Assembly (NCBI GenBank): GCA_028680875.1
Contig: JAQUJQ010000002.1
Coordinates: 1-38,348 of the forward strand
Origin: Eubacteriales bacterium
GTDB taxonomy: Bacteria; Bacillota; Clostridia; Peptostreptococcales; Anaerovoracaceae
Length of the DNA: 38,348 nt
Direction of reading: 5' to 3'
The notes below the pieces were generated by a model that was given only the letters and a program-made list of their open reading frames with translations, was not told the DNA's origin and did no database searches. Below, piece after piece: positions 30,862 to 38,348 of the stretch (positions within the stretch are counted from its first letter, which is position 1; the number at the start of each line of letters is the position of its first letter). A program made the position numbers and the translations under genes.

Positions 30862-31773
30862 ATGCAAAAACCAATTCTTGTAATTATGGCTGCCGGTATC
30901 GGAAGCCGATTCGGTGGATTAAAGCAACTGGCACCCGTGGGTATAAACGGTGAACCTATTATTGAATTTTCTCTGTACGATGCCATAGATGCCGGTTTTG
31001 AAAAAGTTATTTTTATAATAAAAGAAGAAATCGATCTGGATTTTAAAGAATTAATCGGAAATAAAATTAAGGATTCAATCTCTGTAGAATATGTTTATCA
31101 ATCCTTGGAACAACTGCCGTCGGGTTATTCGGTCCCTGATGGCAGGATTAAACCTTGGGGGACCGGCCATGCAGTACTCCAGGCAAAGAATGTGATCGAC
31201 GCTCCCTTTGCAGTCATCAATGCAGACGATTACTATGGGAAAGATGCTTTTTCTGTAATTTTTAACTATTTAGAAAATCAAAAGACTGATCGAACACCTT
31301 ATCCTTTTGCGATGGTGGGCTATCAAATTGAAAACACTCTGACAGATTATGGGCATGTAGCCAGGGGAGTTTGTAAAATTAAGAATAATCGTTTAGAAGG
31401 TGTAGATGAAAGGCTCCGAATTGAAAAACGCGGAGATTTAATCGAGTACACAGAGGATGAAGGTATTTCCTGGCATTCCATCGAAAGGGGAACTACTGTT
31501 TCAATGAATCTTTGGGGCTTCACTCAAGAATTTCTGACCGAATTGGAAATTCGATTCCCTGGTTTCCTGGATCAGGCTTTAAAGGAAGATCCCATTAAAA
31601 AAGAATTTTTGTTGCCTGCCATTGTCAACGATCTTCTGAAAGAAGAAAAAGCAACTGTTACGGTCCTTCGTTCCAAGGATCAATGGCATGGTGTAACCTA
31701 CAGAGAAGACCTTGCTTGCGTGGCTAAGGCAATACAAAACATGCAAAAACAGGGTTTATACCCTAAGCGGTGA
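30862..31773 (+). CDS. Sugar-phosphate nucleotidyltransferase family protein
   Basis: A 303-aa protein of the NTP-transferase (GT-A) fold. IMAAGIGSRFGGLKQLAPVG is the nucleotide-binding signature, INADDYYG the metal-binding Asp strand. It lacks a hexapeptide C-terminal domain. Members join a sugar 1-phosphate to an NTP, but the sugar cannot be told from sequence. It is the first gene of a unit with galE, a PIG-L deacetylase and nagB, 16 bases ahead of galE, behind AGGAG. A hexosamine- or galactose-related substrate would fit the neighbours. Confidence 0.82.
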   Translation: MQKPILVIMAAGIGSRFGGLKQLAPVGINGEPIIEFSLYDAIDAGFEKVIFIIKEEIDLDFKELIGNKIKDSISVEYVYQSLEQLPSGYSVPDGRIKPWGTGHAVLQAKNVIDAPFAVINADDYYGKDAFSVIFNYLENQKTDRTPYPFAMVGYQIENTLTDYGHVARGVCKIKNNRLEGVDERLRIEKRGDLIEYTEDEGISWHSIERGTTVSMNLWGFTQEFLTELEIRFPGFLDQALKEDPIKKEFLLPAIVNDLLKEEKATVTVLRSKDQWHGVTYREDLACVAKAIQNMQKQGLYPKR

Positions 31774-31789
31774 TCTTGGGAGGTATGCT

Positions 31790-32800
31790 ATGGCAATTCT
31801 TGTAACCGGTGGCGCCGGATATATCGGAAGTCACACCTGCGTCGAACTCCTGACCTCCGGCAAGGAAATTGTGGTTATTGATAATTTATCAAACAGCAAA
31901 GAACAATCTCTAAGTCGTGTCAAGCAAATTACCGAGAAAAATTTTCCCTTTTATCCATACGATCTTTGTAAAGAGGAAGATTTAAAAAAGGTTTTTACAC
32001 AACACGAAATCGAAAGCACGATCCATTTCGCCGGATTTAAGGCTGTAGGTGAGTCTGTCGATTTTCCATTACGTTATTATGACAATAACCTTCGTTCCAC
32101 CTTAAACCTTTTAAAGGTCATGGATTCCTTTGGAGTTAAAAACCTTGTATTTAGTTCTTCAGCTACTGTTTACGGCAACCCTCACACAGTACCAATAACA
32201 GAAGATTTTCCATTGGCGGCTACAAACCCCTATGGGGCAACAAAACTGATGATTGAACAGATTCTGAAAGACTTATTCCATGCTGACCCTGCATGGAATA
32301 TATCCATTCTGCGCTACTTTAATCCGATAGGGGCTCACGAAAGTGGTCTGATTGGAGAGAATCCAAACGGCATCCCTAACAACTTGGTCCCTTTTATCAC
32401 CCAAGTAGCTATCGGTAAGATAGATAGTTTAAAGGTTTTTGGTAATAATTACCCAACAAAAGACGGAACCGGCGTCCGAGATTACATTCATGTTGTGGAC
32501 TTGGCCAAAGGACATTTAGCCGCACTGACAACCCTGGGGAAAAAAGGTGGATTGATGGTTCACAACTTGGGTACAGGTACCGGCTATAGTGTATTAGAAA
32601 TAGTCGATGCTTTTCGTAAGGTTACCGGGAATAAAATCCCATATACTATTGTATCCCGTCGTCCCGGGGATATTGCAACTTGTTATGCAAATCCAAAGAA
32701 GGCAGAAAAAGATTTAGGCTGGCGGGCGGAAAAAGGTTTGGAAGCCATGTGCTGCGATTCCTGGCGGTGGCAGACTAAAAATCCGAATGGATATGAATAA
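31790..32800 (+). CDS. galE: UDP-glucose 4-epimerase
   Basis: A 336-aa short-chain dehydrogenase/reductase. MAILVTGGAGYIGSHTCVEL binds NAD, SSSATVYG supplies the catalytic Ser/Thr and PYGATK the Tyr-xxx-Lys pair. RPGDIATCYANP near the end is typical for GalE. It interconverts UDP-glucose and UDP-galactose; some members also act on the N-acetyl forms. The open frame begins 78 bases earlier inside the upstream gene, but the ATG at 31790 has GGGAGG seven bases ahead and starts the fold properly. Confidence 0.94.
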   Translation: MAILVTGGAGYIGSHTCVELLTSGKEIVVIDNLSNSKEQSLSRVKQITEKNFPFYPYDLCKEEDLKKVFTQHEIESTIHFAGFKAVGESVDFPLRYYDNNLRSTLNLLKVMDSFGVKNLVFSSSATVYGNPHTVPITEDFPLAATNPYGATKLMIEQILKDLFHADPAWNISILRYFNPIGAHESGLIGENPNGIPNNLVPFITQVAIGKIDSLKVFGNNYPTKDGTGVRDYIHVVDLAKGHLAALTTLGKKGGLMVHNLGTGTGYSVLEIVDAFRKVTGNKIPYTIVSRRPGDIATCYANPKKAEKDLGWRAEKGLEAMCCDSWRWQTKNPNGYE

Positions 32801-32811
32801 GGAGTGATTCC

Positions 32812-33651
32812 ATGAAACTCAATGATCAATCCGAACTTTATCTACCATTTAACCAAGAATTGGAACAGTCTTTTAAAACTATTACCCATATGGTTTTTGC
32901 CGCCCACCAGGATGATATTGAAATAATGGCTCAACACGGCATCTTGTCCTGTTTTGATGACCCTAAAAACAGATTTGCCGCTGTGGTTTGTTCCGATGGA
33001 GGAGGCAGCCCCAGAACAGGTCTCTATGGAAACTATACAAATGAAGAGATGAAAAGAGTCCGTATCTTAGAACAAAAGAAGGCCGCTATGGTGGGAAATT
33101 ACTCCCTTCTGGTTCTATTGAATTATAGCAGTGCTCAGATTAAAGATCCCTGCTTTTTACCATTATTGGAGGACTTGAAAATCCTTTTACAAAAAATTCG
33201 CCCCAAAGTGATTTACACCCATAATCCGGCAGACAAGCATGATACTCACGTAGCTGTATCCCTGCGGGTTATAACTGCTTTACAAGAATTGTCTTCCACA
33301 TACCGTCCGGACATCGTATACGGCTGTGAGGTTTGGAGAGGATTAGACTGGATAAATGATAATGAGAAGGTTATCCTTGATGTTTCGGGGCATCCTGCTT
33401 TAAGAGCCTCTTTGTTGGGCGTATTTGATTCCCAAATTGAAGGAGGCAAGCGGTATGACTTGGCTGCCTTAGGCCGTCAAGCTGCAAACGCTACTTTTTA
33501 TACCTCCCATGAAACTGATGAAATCGATGCCGCAATCTATGCCATCGATTTGACTCCGCTACTGGCCGGCGGGGATGTTTGTGACTACATGAATGGCTAT
33601 ATACAACATTTTTCCTCAGATATTAATGAGAGGATCAAAAGACTAAAATAA
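32812..33651 (+). CDS. PIG-L/LmbE-family deacetylase
   Basis: A 279-aa zinc-dependent deacetylase. AAHQDDIEI is the AHxDD metal/catalytic motif, and NPADKHDTHVAV supplies the third zinc ligand. PIG-L enzymes remove acetyl groups from N-acetylglucosamine-containing molecules, as in BshB, MshB and GPI-anchor synthesis. It sits 19 bases before nagB and 11 bases after galE with AAGGAG upstream. The context suggests a GlcNAc-derived substrate, with product glucosamine(-phosphate) passed to NagB. That link is inferred. No signal peptide is seen, so it is cytoplasmic. Confidence 0.88.
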   Translation: MKLNDQSELYLPFNQELEQSFKTITHMVFAAHQDDIEIMAQHGILSCFDDPKNRFAAVVCSDGGGSPRTGLYGNYTNEEMKRVRILEQKKAAMVGNYSLLVLLNYSSAQIKDPCFLPLLEDLKILLQKIRPKVIYTHNPADKHDTHVAVSLRVITALQELSSTYRPDIVYGCEVWRGLDWINDNEKVILDVSGHPALRASLLGVFDSQIEGGKRYDLAALGRQAANATFYTSHETDEIDAAIYAIDLTPLLAGGDVCDYMNGYIQHFSSDINERIKRLK

Positions 33652-33670
33652 AACAAGAAGGTGAAAAGAT

Positions 33671-34396
33671 ATGAAACAAATTGAAACCAAAGATTATCAA
33701 GATATGAGCCGTAAAGCAGCAAATATCGTTTTTGCACAGATAATTCGAAAGGGCAACAGCATTTTAGGTTTGGCTACCGGTTCCACTATGTTGGGGTTAT
33801 ATGAAGAACTGGTAAAGATGAATCAAAAAGGAGATCTGGATTTTTCCCGTGTATCTTCTGTAAACCTCGATGAATACCTGGGATTACCGGCAATCAATCC
33901 TCAAAGCTACCGTTACTATATGAATCATAATCTATTTAATCATATCAATATTCCTTTAGAAAACACCTATCTGCCCGACGGAACCGCAGTAAATCCTGAT
34001 GAGGAATGCAGGAAATATGATGAAAGAATCCATAATATGGGCGGAATCGACCTGCAGCTCCTGGGCTTAGGCTTGGATGGGCATATCGGCTTCAATGAAC
34101 CGGGTGAAGTATTTACACGAGAAACCCACTGCGTTACATTGGATGATAGCACCATAAAGGCCAACGCACGGTTCTTTGAGAATGAAGACGAAGTACCCAA
34201 GCAGGCCATTACTATGGGAATAGGCTGTATCATGCAAGCCAGGCAGGTTCTGCTTTGTGTTAACGGGAAAGCTAAGGCTTCTATCCTAAAAGAAGTCCTA
34301 TACGGCCCGATCACTCCAAAAGTACCGGGCTCGATTCTCCAATTGCACCCCAATCTTGTAGTGGTAGCAGATAAAGAAGCCTTATTCGGTCTTTAA
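33671..34396 (+). CDS. nagB: Glucosamine-6-phosphate deaminase
   Basis: A 241-aa NagB. GLATGSTMLGLYEEL binds the phosphate, VNLDEYLGL carries the catalytic Asp, and GLGLDGHIGFNEPG the catalytic His and Glu. It turns glucosamine 6-phosphate into fructose 6-phosphate and ammonia. It lacks the extended C-terminus of allosteric enterobacterial NagB, like the Bacillus enzyme. Last gene of the plus-strand unit and followed by a strong hairpin. Confidence 0.95.
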   Translation: MKQIETKDYQDMSRKAANIVFAQIIRKGNSILGLATGSTMLGLYEELVKMNQKGDLDFSRVSSVNLDEYLGLPAINPQSYRYYMNHNLFNHINIPLENTYLPDGTAVNPDEECRKYDERIHNMGGIDLQLLGLGLDGHIGFNEPGEVFTRETHCVTLDDSTIKANARFFENEDEVPKQAITMGIGCIMQARQVLLCVNGKAKASILKEVLYGPITPKVPGSILQLHPNLVVVADKEALFGL

Positions 34397-34405
34397 TAAT
34401 GTGAA

Positions 34406-34442
34406 ATGCCGCTGGTATGCATGCTTTGCATACCAGCGGCAT
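34406..34442. terminator. Perfect 16-bp hairpin between convergent genes
   Basis: Arms ATGCCGCTGGTATGCA (34406-34421) and TGCATACCAGCGGCAT (34427-34442) pair without mismatch around a five-base loop. It begins ten bases after nagB and ends 26 bases before the end of the response regulator gene, so it can serve both strands. No long T-run follows on either side. Confidence 0.7.
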
Positions 34443-34467
34443 CACTGGGTAATACTATACTCGACTC

Positions 34468-35853
34468 TTAATCGCTGTCGTTATTCAAGTTTATATTAAT
34501 ACCATAATTGTTGATTTTCCTATACAAATTTTTTTTAGCTATATCCAATACTGCAGACGCTTTTGCAACACTATTATTATTTTGCTTAAGTGTTCTGATT
34601 ATATACTGTTTTTCAAATTCAGCTCTTGCCTCACGTAAGGAAATAATCTCATTGTTTTGCTCCTCCGTTCCTCCGCAACGAATCTCGAGAGGTATATCTT
34701 CAACTGTTATCTGGCTCTTATAGGCCATAACTACTAATCTTTCGAGAATATTTCTCAGCTCTCTCACATTCCCGGGCCAATTATATTCTTCAAATATTTT
34801 TAGTACTTCAGGAGACAATGGTTCAAGTGTTTTTCTCATCTCGCGGGATAACTGTTCTAAAAAATAATTTGCTAAAAGAGGTATATCTTCAACCCGTTTT
34901 CTCAAAGGTGGCAGATTAATAGGCAACACGTTAATCCTATAGAATAAATCCTCTCTAAATCGACCTTTCTTTACTTCCTCCAATAGGTTTTTATTCGTAC
35001 ATGCTAATAAACGAAAATTTGTTTCAATTATTGTGGTTCCTCCGACTCGCTCAAATTCTTTTTCTTGTAATACCCTTAATAATTTGGCCTGCGTGTTAAG
35101 AGATAATTCTCCTATCTCATCCAGAAGTATGGTTCCATTATTTGCAATTTCAAATTTTCCTTTATGTGTCTTTTCAGCACCCGTAAAAGAGCCTTTTTCA
35201 TGACCAAACAACTCACTTTCCAGCAAACTTTCCGTTAGAGCCGCACAATTTACCTTTATAAAAGGTTTTTCAGCCCTTTCGCTTTGGTAGTGGATTGTAT
35301 TTGCAACAATTTCCTTACCCGTACCACTCTCCCCTGTAATTAGAACAGTAGTAGATGTTGGAGCTAACGTAAGTATTTTTTTTCTTATTTCTTCTATTTC
35401 TTTATTTCTCCCAATAAGCGGAGTAAATCCAACAATTTCTGCCACCTGTTGCCGCAGCAGATTATTTTCATTACGAATAGTATAGAACTCCATGGCACGC
35501 TCAACCATAATCAATAATGCTTCAATATCTACAGGTTTAGCCATATAGGTGAACGCACCTTCATTTACGGATTCCAAAGCTCCTTCAATACTTCCCTCTG
35601 CGGTAAGCATAATCACTTGAATACTATTATTATACATCTTAATCATTTGCAACAATTCCATGCCATTGAGTTTTGGCATTATGATATCAGAGATTACGAC
35701 TCCGGCATTATTGCTTTTTATTAATTCAATTGCTTTTGTACTGTCACTCGTAGCAATTACATTATAGTTCTTATGCTTTAAAATATTTTCATACATTTTT
35801 AAAACTTGTACGTCGTCATCAATTAGAACTATATTGATATTATCATGCTTCAT
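34468..35853 (-). CDS. NtrC-family sigma-54-dependent response regulator
   Basis: A 461-aa regulator. The receiver (1-120) has IDDD and VVISDIIMPKLNG with Asp56 as phosphoacceptor. The central AAA+ domain (about 145-375) has ITGESGTGKE (Walker A), ESELFGHEKGSFTGA and GTILLDEIGEL (Walker B). The sigma-54 contact loop is GSFTGA rather than the common GAFTGA, a known tolerated variation. The C-terminus carries a Fis-type helix-turn-helix (about 418-455). It activates sigma-54 promoters when phosphorylated by the adjacent kinase. The start overlaps the kinase gene by 11 bases with AAGGAGG ahead. I found no convincing sigma-54 promoter in this window. Confidence 0.92.
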   Translation of the reverse strand: MKHDNINIVLIDDDVQVLKMYENILKHKNYNVIATSDSTKAIELIKSNNAGVVISDIIMPKLNGMELLQMIKMYNNSIQVIMLTAEGSIEGALESVNEGAFTYMAKPVDIEALLIMVERAMEFYTIRNENNLLRQQVAEIVGFTPLIGRNKEIEEIRKKILTLAPTSTTVLITGESGTGKEIVANTIHYQSERAEKPFIKVNCAALTESLLESELFGHEKGSFTGAEKTHKGKFEIANNGTILLDEIGELSLNTQAKLLRVLQEKEFERVGGTTIIETNFRLLACTNKNLLEEVKKGRFREDLFYRINVLPINLPPLRKRVEDIPLLANYFLEQLSREMRKTLEPLSPEVLKIFEEYNWPGNVRELRNILERLVVMAYKSQITVEDIPLEIRCGGTEEQNNEIISLREARAEFEKQYIIRTLKQNNNSVAKASAVLDIAKKNLYRKINNYGININLNNDSD

Positions 35854-38239
35854 CTATGCTTCCTCCTTTGCTGCTAGTGGGCAAAACTATGATAAACTCA
35901 GTCCCAATACCCTTCTGGCTTTTTAATATAATTTTACCGGATAATCTTTCAACCATTTTTTTTGTTATCCAAAGCCCTAAGCCAGTCCCTGTTCCGGTAG
36001 AATCCGTTGTAAAAAAGGGTTTAAATACCTTGTCCAATATATCTTCATCAATCCCTGCTCCATTATCTTTAATTGAAACTTCTAATTGATTACAACCTTC
36101 CTCAATATATCGTCCCATAATTGTTATTTGTCCATTAAGGCCTATCGCTATGGCTGAATTAGAAAGAAGGTTGAAGAATATATTTTTAAGGAGCTCGGCC
36201 TCTCCATAATAATAAAGTTGCGATGGTTGAAAATCAACTTTTATCTCGATATTCCGACGAATAAATTCACTTCTACTTAATAGTAAAATTTGATCAATTA
36301 ATTTTGTTACATTTATCTTCATATAGTTATCCCTTTTTGTAGAAGCAAAATCAAGAAAATTACAAACGGTTTTTTCTGCAACCCCGATAGCTTGATCAAT
36401 AACCACTACATTTTCTTTTAATACCATATCTTCCTTACATCTTGTTTGTTCACGAATAAAATATGCAGCACCTTTAATTATTGCTAACGGATTCTTTAAT
36501 TCATGTGCGATTGCCGATGATAAGAGCCCTATCCCGGCCATTTTTTCAGATTGAAGTATCTCTTTTTCCATCATAACCTTTTCGGTAATATTTTGACTAT
36601 AAACGACAACTCCATCAACTTTATTATTGTTTATAATCGGAGAATAGGAATTGTTATAAATATCATTATCTAAAACCACCTGCGAATACGTTGGCTTTTT
36701 TTGGAGAAATGCATCTTTTATTTTACAACCTTTACAGACAGTGGATGAATGCCCGATTAGTTCGTAACATTTTTTCCCTGTGGGTAATGGAGTATTATTT
36801 AAAAACTGTTTAAGCCCCTGATTGTTAATCATTATAATTTCGTAATTAGGCGAAATAATCATGAGCAAACCCATGATACTATCAAAGATGCTTTTTATCT
36901 CATTATTCTTTTTTATCAAGCTGCTTGTAAAGTTATTAATCTTTGTACTCATGGAATTTAATGCTTTTGATAGTTCTTCCATTTCAGCATAATTACAAAT
37001 TGGTTGATTAATACTAAAGTCTCCCTGTTCAATTTTTTTGGCATGGTTTATTAGATTTGAAAAAGGTTTCGAATATTGGTAGTATAAGAATAACGTAATT
37101 AAGATTAGTAAAACCAATAATACCACTAAAAAATATATCAGATTTAAAGTTTTAAAATTACTTTGCCCTATGTAATCATTTTCATTTATCTCTATGCCCA
37201 ATACCCATGGCTGTCCTTTAATAGGTGCATAAGCCATTGTATTGTTATCAATCCCGCCATATGTTGTCAAACCCATTTTCTCTGAAAGCATATGCCTTAT
37301 CGCTTTTTCATACTCTGACCCGGGTCTGGTATCAGTGAAAATATTTGTCATAAGCAGATCCCATTTATGATCATCCTCAGGCATGTATTTCGGATGATAG
37401 ATTATGTCTCCGGAATCTCCCAAAATAAATGCAAAACCTGTATTGCCCAACCTAAAATCTCCAAGAAATTCTTCCTGCAAAGTTTTAATACTAACGTCCA
37501 ATACGACAACACCAACCATCTTACCGTCAATATCAATCGGACTTGTACACGACATCACCCACCCGGCCCCAAAATAGTCGACATATGGCATTGTCCATAC
37601 AGTATTTCTATTGGGATTGTTTTCCATATTTGCAATTACATAAAATGGCCCCTGATCCTGCTTCTCAGGGCCAAGAATATTTTCGGACATATAGGGCATC
37701 GTTCTGAGAAGGCCACTCCCATTTGCTATTGATACCCACTGAAGGTGGGGAATTTCATTTAAAAGTTGACTCATCTTCCGATCTAGCATTTCCGTACCGA
37801 TAATTTCCTTTTTCACGCTTTCATTAATCTTAGTTTTGGCAGGAAAATAAATGTTAGAAGTATTGTTAATAAATGTTTGACGGTCTGCATAACGATCCAT
37901 TTCTCGGTATAAAATGTCCATTTCATTAAAAACATAATGCTCGGAGAGTTCTGCAGTACCATCAGCTTGCGTAATATATTCAGCAGCCCATTCCGCCAAA
38001 TTTTTTGTTTCATTTTCAACTTGATTCATCATATAGGATATTAACTGTGCCTTTTCCTGAGCAATTATCAACAAGCCTTCCTCTGCGTTCTCTTTTAAAA
38101 CAATCTCTTCATTTTTAACTACATAAAATGTAAATAAAACAATAGATATAATATTAAATAGAATAAAAACAATTAATATTTGTAGTACCAAGGACTTACG
38201 CCAATGAAAGTTAAAACTTTTTATCTTACCGCATATCAT
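35843..38239 (-). CDS. dCache sensor histidine kinase with Cys-rich PAS domain
   Basis: A 798-aa kinase. Helix 1 (about 18-40) and helix 2 (about 370-392) flank a large extracellular double-Cache sensor with VVLDVSIKTLQEEF and GFAFILGDSGDIIYHP. HAMP, then a PAS domain containing KKCYELIG and CKGC follow; the cysteines could hold a metal or respond to redox state. The HisKA box is AHELKNPLAIIKG and the ATPase has DNGAGI and GTGLGLWITKK. dCache sensors bind small ligands such as amino acids, amines or organic acids. It pairs with the NtrC-type regulator. The ATG follows GGGAG, and a promoter lies upstream near the right edge. Confidence 0.92.
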   Translation of the reverse strand: MICGKIKSFNFHWRKSLVLQILIVFILFNIISIVLFTFYVVKNEEIVLKENAEEGLLIIAQEKAQLISYMMNQVENETKNLAEWAAEYITQADGTAELSEHYVFNEMDILYREMDRYADRQTFINNTSNIYFPAKTKINESVKKEIIGTEMLDRKMSQLLNEIPHLQWVSIANGSGLLRTMPYMSENILGPEKQDQGPFYVIANMENNPNRNTVWTMPYVDYFGAGWVMSCTSPIDIDGKMVGVVVLDVSIKTLQEEFLGDFRLGNTGFAFILGDSGDIIYHPKYMPEDDHKWDLLMTNIFTDTRPGSEYEKAIRHMLSEKMGLTTYGGIDNNTMAYAPIKGQPWVLGIEINENDYIGQSNFKTLNLIYFLVVLLVLLILITLFLYYQYSKPFSNLINHAKKIEQGDFSINQPICNYAEMEELSKALNSMSTKINNFTSSLIKKNNEIKSIFDSIMGLLMIISPNYEIIMINNQGLKQFLNNTPLPTGKKCYELIGHSSTVCKGCKIKDAFLQKKPTYSQVVLDNDIYNNSYSPIINNNKVDGVVVYSQNITEKVMMEKEILQSEKMAGIGLLSSAIAHELKNPLAIIKGAAYFIREQTRCKEDMVLKENVVVIDQAIGVAEKTVCNFLDFASTKRDNYMKINVTKLIDQILLLSRSEFIRRNIEIKVDFQPSQLYYYGEAELLKNIFFNLLSNSAIAIGLNGQITIMGRYIEEGCNQLEVSIKDNGAGIDEDILDKVFKPFFTTDSTGTGTGLGLWITKKMVERLSGKIILKSQKGIGTEFIIVLPTSSKGGSIDEA

Positions 38240-38272
38240 TTTAATATTTTCTCCCTCCTGATATAAAATGGG

Positions 38273-38301
38273 GGTATAAACAATTTAAGCTGTATTTTCA
38301 A
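38273..38301 (-). promoter_or_regulatory. Sigma-A promoter of the kinase-regulator pair
   Basis: TTGAAA (38301-38296), a 17-base spacer and TATACC (38278-38273), about 35 bases before the kinase start codon. Confidence 0.6.
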
Positions 38302-38348
38302 ATCATGCGATTACATTTTTTTACTTTATATTAACAAACAGACCTCCT

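Noticed and set aside
33967..34353. 128-codon minus-strand open frame within nagB
   Set aside because: Antisense to a complete, conserved nagB with all catalytic motifs.
38240..38348. Start of another gene at the right edge
   Set aside because: Only a promoter and leader for the kinase gene are visible; no coding frame could be supported.

Overview
The window looks like part of a chromosome of an anaerobic, low-GC, spore-forming Firmicute, most likely a member of the class Clostridia. The reasons are the rpsF-ssb-rpsR / gdpP-rplI-dnaB block followed by walRK as in Bacillus, the sporulation genes yabP and yabQ, strong AGGAGG ribosome binding sites, and a molybdenum aldehyde oxidoreductase with Fe-S electron-transfer partners. 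I cannot assign a genus. Almost everything lies on the minus strand. Exceptions are a CDF metal transporter (12.3-13.5 kb) and a four-gene sugar-nucleotide/amino-sugar cluster (30.9-34.4 kb). I saw no tRNA, rRNA, CRISPR array, insertion sequence or phage gene.

Region 1 (about 10.6 kb down to 1, minus strand) is the most distinctive part. A strong sigma-A promoter (TTGACA, 17 bp, TAAACT) leads into a 300-nt leader that folds like a molybdenum-cofactor (Moco) riboswitch and has a terminator-like hairpin. Nine tightly packed genes follow: a single-chain Mo hydroxylase, a flavin/Fe-S/CCG-domain 'dicluster' protein, a 68-residue CxxC redox protein, a SAM methyltransferase, a C-GCAxxG-C-C protein, a radical SAM protein, a lid-less adenylate-forming enzyme, XdhC and a MobA-like nucleotidyltransferase that runs off the left edge. 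From memory, family content and order match the Desulfovibrio vulgaris DVU1559-to-DVU1551 cluster. The chemistry performed by the extra enzymes is, to my knowledge, unknown. I propose cofactor maturation or electron delivery for the oxidoreductase.

Region 2 (10.6-12.3 kb) pairs a CcdA/DsbD-type membrane protein with a DapF/CntK-fold racemase-like protein. A divergent Mn-type cation diffusion facilitator follows (12.3-13.5 kb). Region 3 (13.5-19.0 kb, minus) is yabP-yabQ-divIC-rnmV-rsmA-ltaS-like-hisC, joining sporulation, division, RNA maturation and envelope polymer genes.

Region 4 (19.0-30.7 kb, minus) is the replication/ribosome/cell-wall block: plsC, then rpsF-ssb-rpsR behind a candidate S6:S18 leader, a terminator, then gdpP-rplI-dnaB-DUF1858-dnaD-like, and an M23 peptidase-walR-walK operon. 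The promoter of that last operon appears to lie inside the 3' end of the dnaD-like gene. The dnaD-like protein carries the zinc-binding N-terminal part of a DnaC/DnaI helicase loader but no AAA+ domain.

Region 5 (30.7-34.4 kb, plus) encodes a sugar-phosphate nucleotidyltransferase, GalE, a PIG-L-type deacetylase and NagB, and ends in a perfect 16-bp hairpin. Region 6 (34.4-38.35 kb, minus) is a dCache histidine kinase with an NtrC-type sigma-54 activator. Their targets are not visible here.
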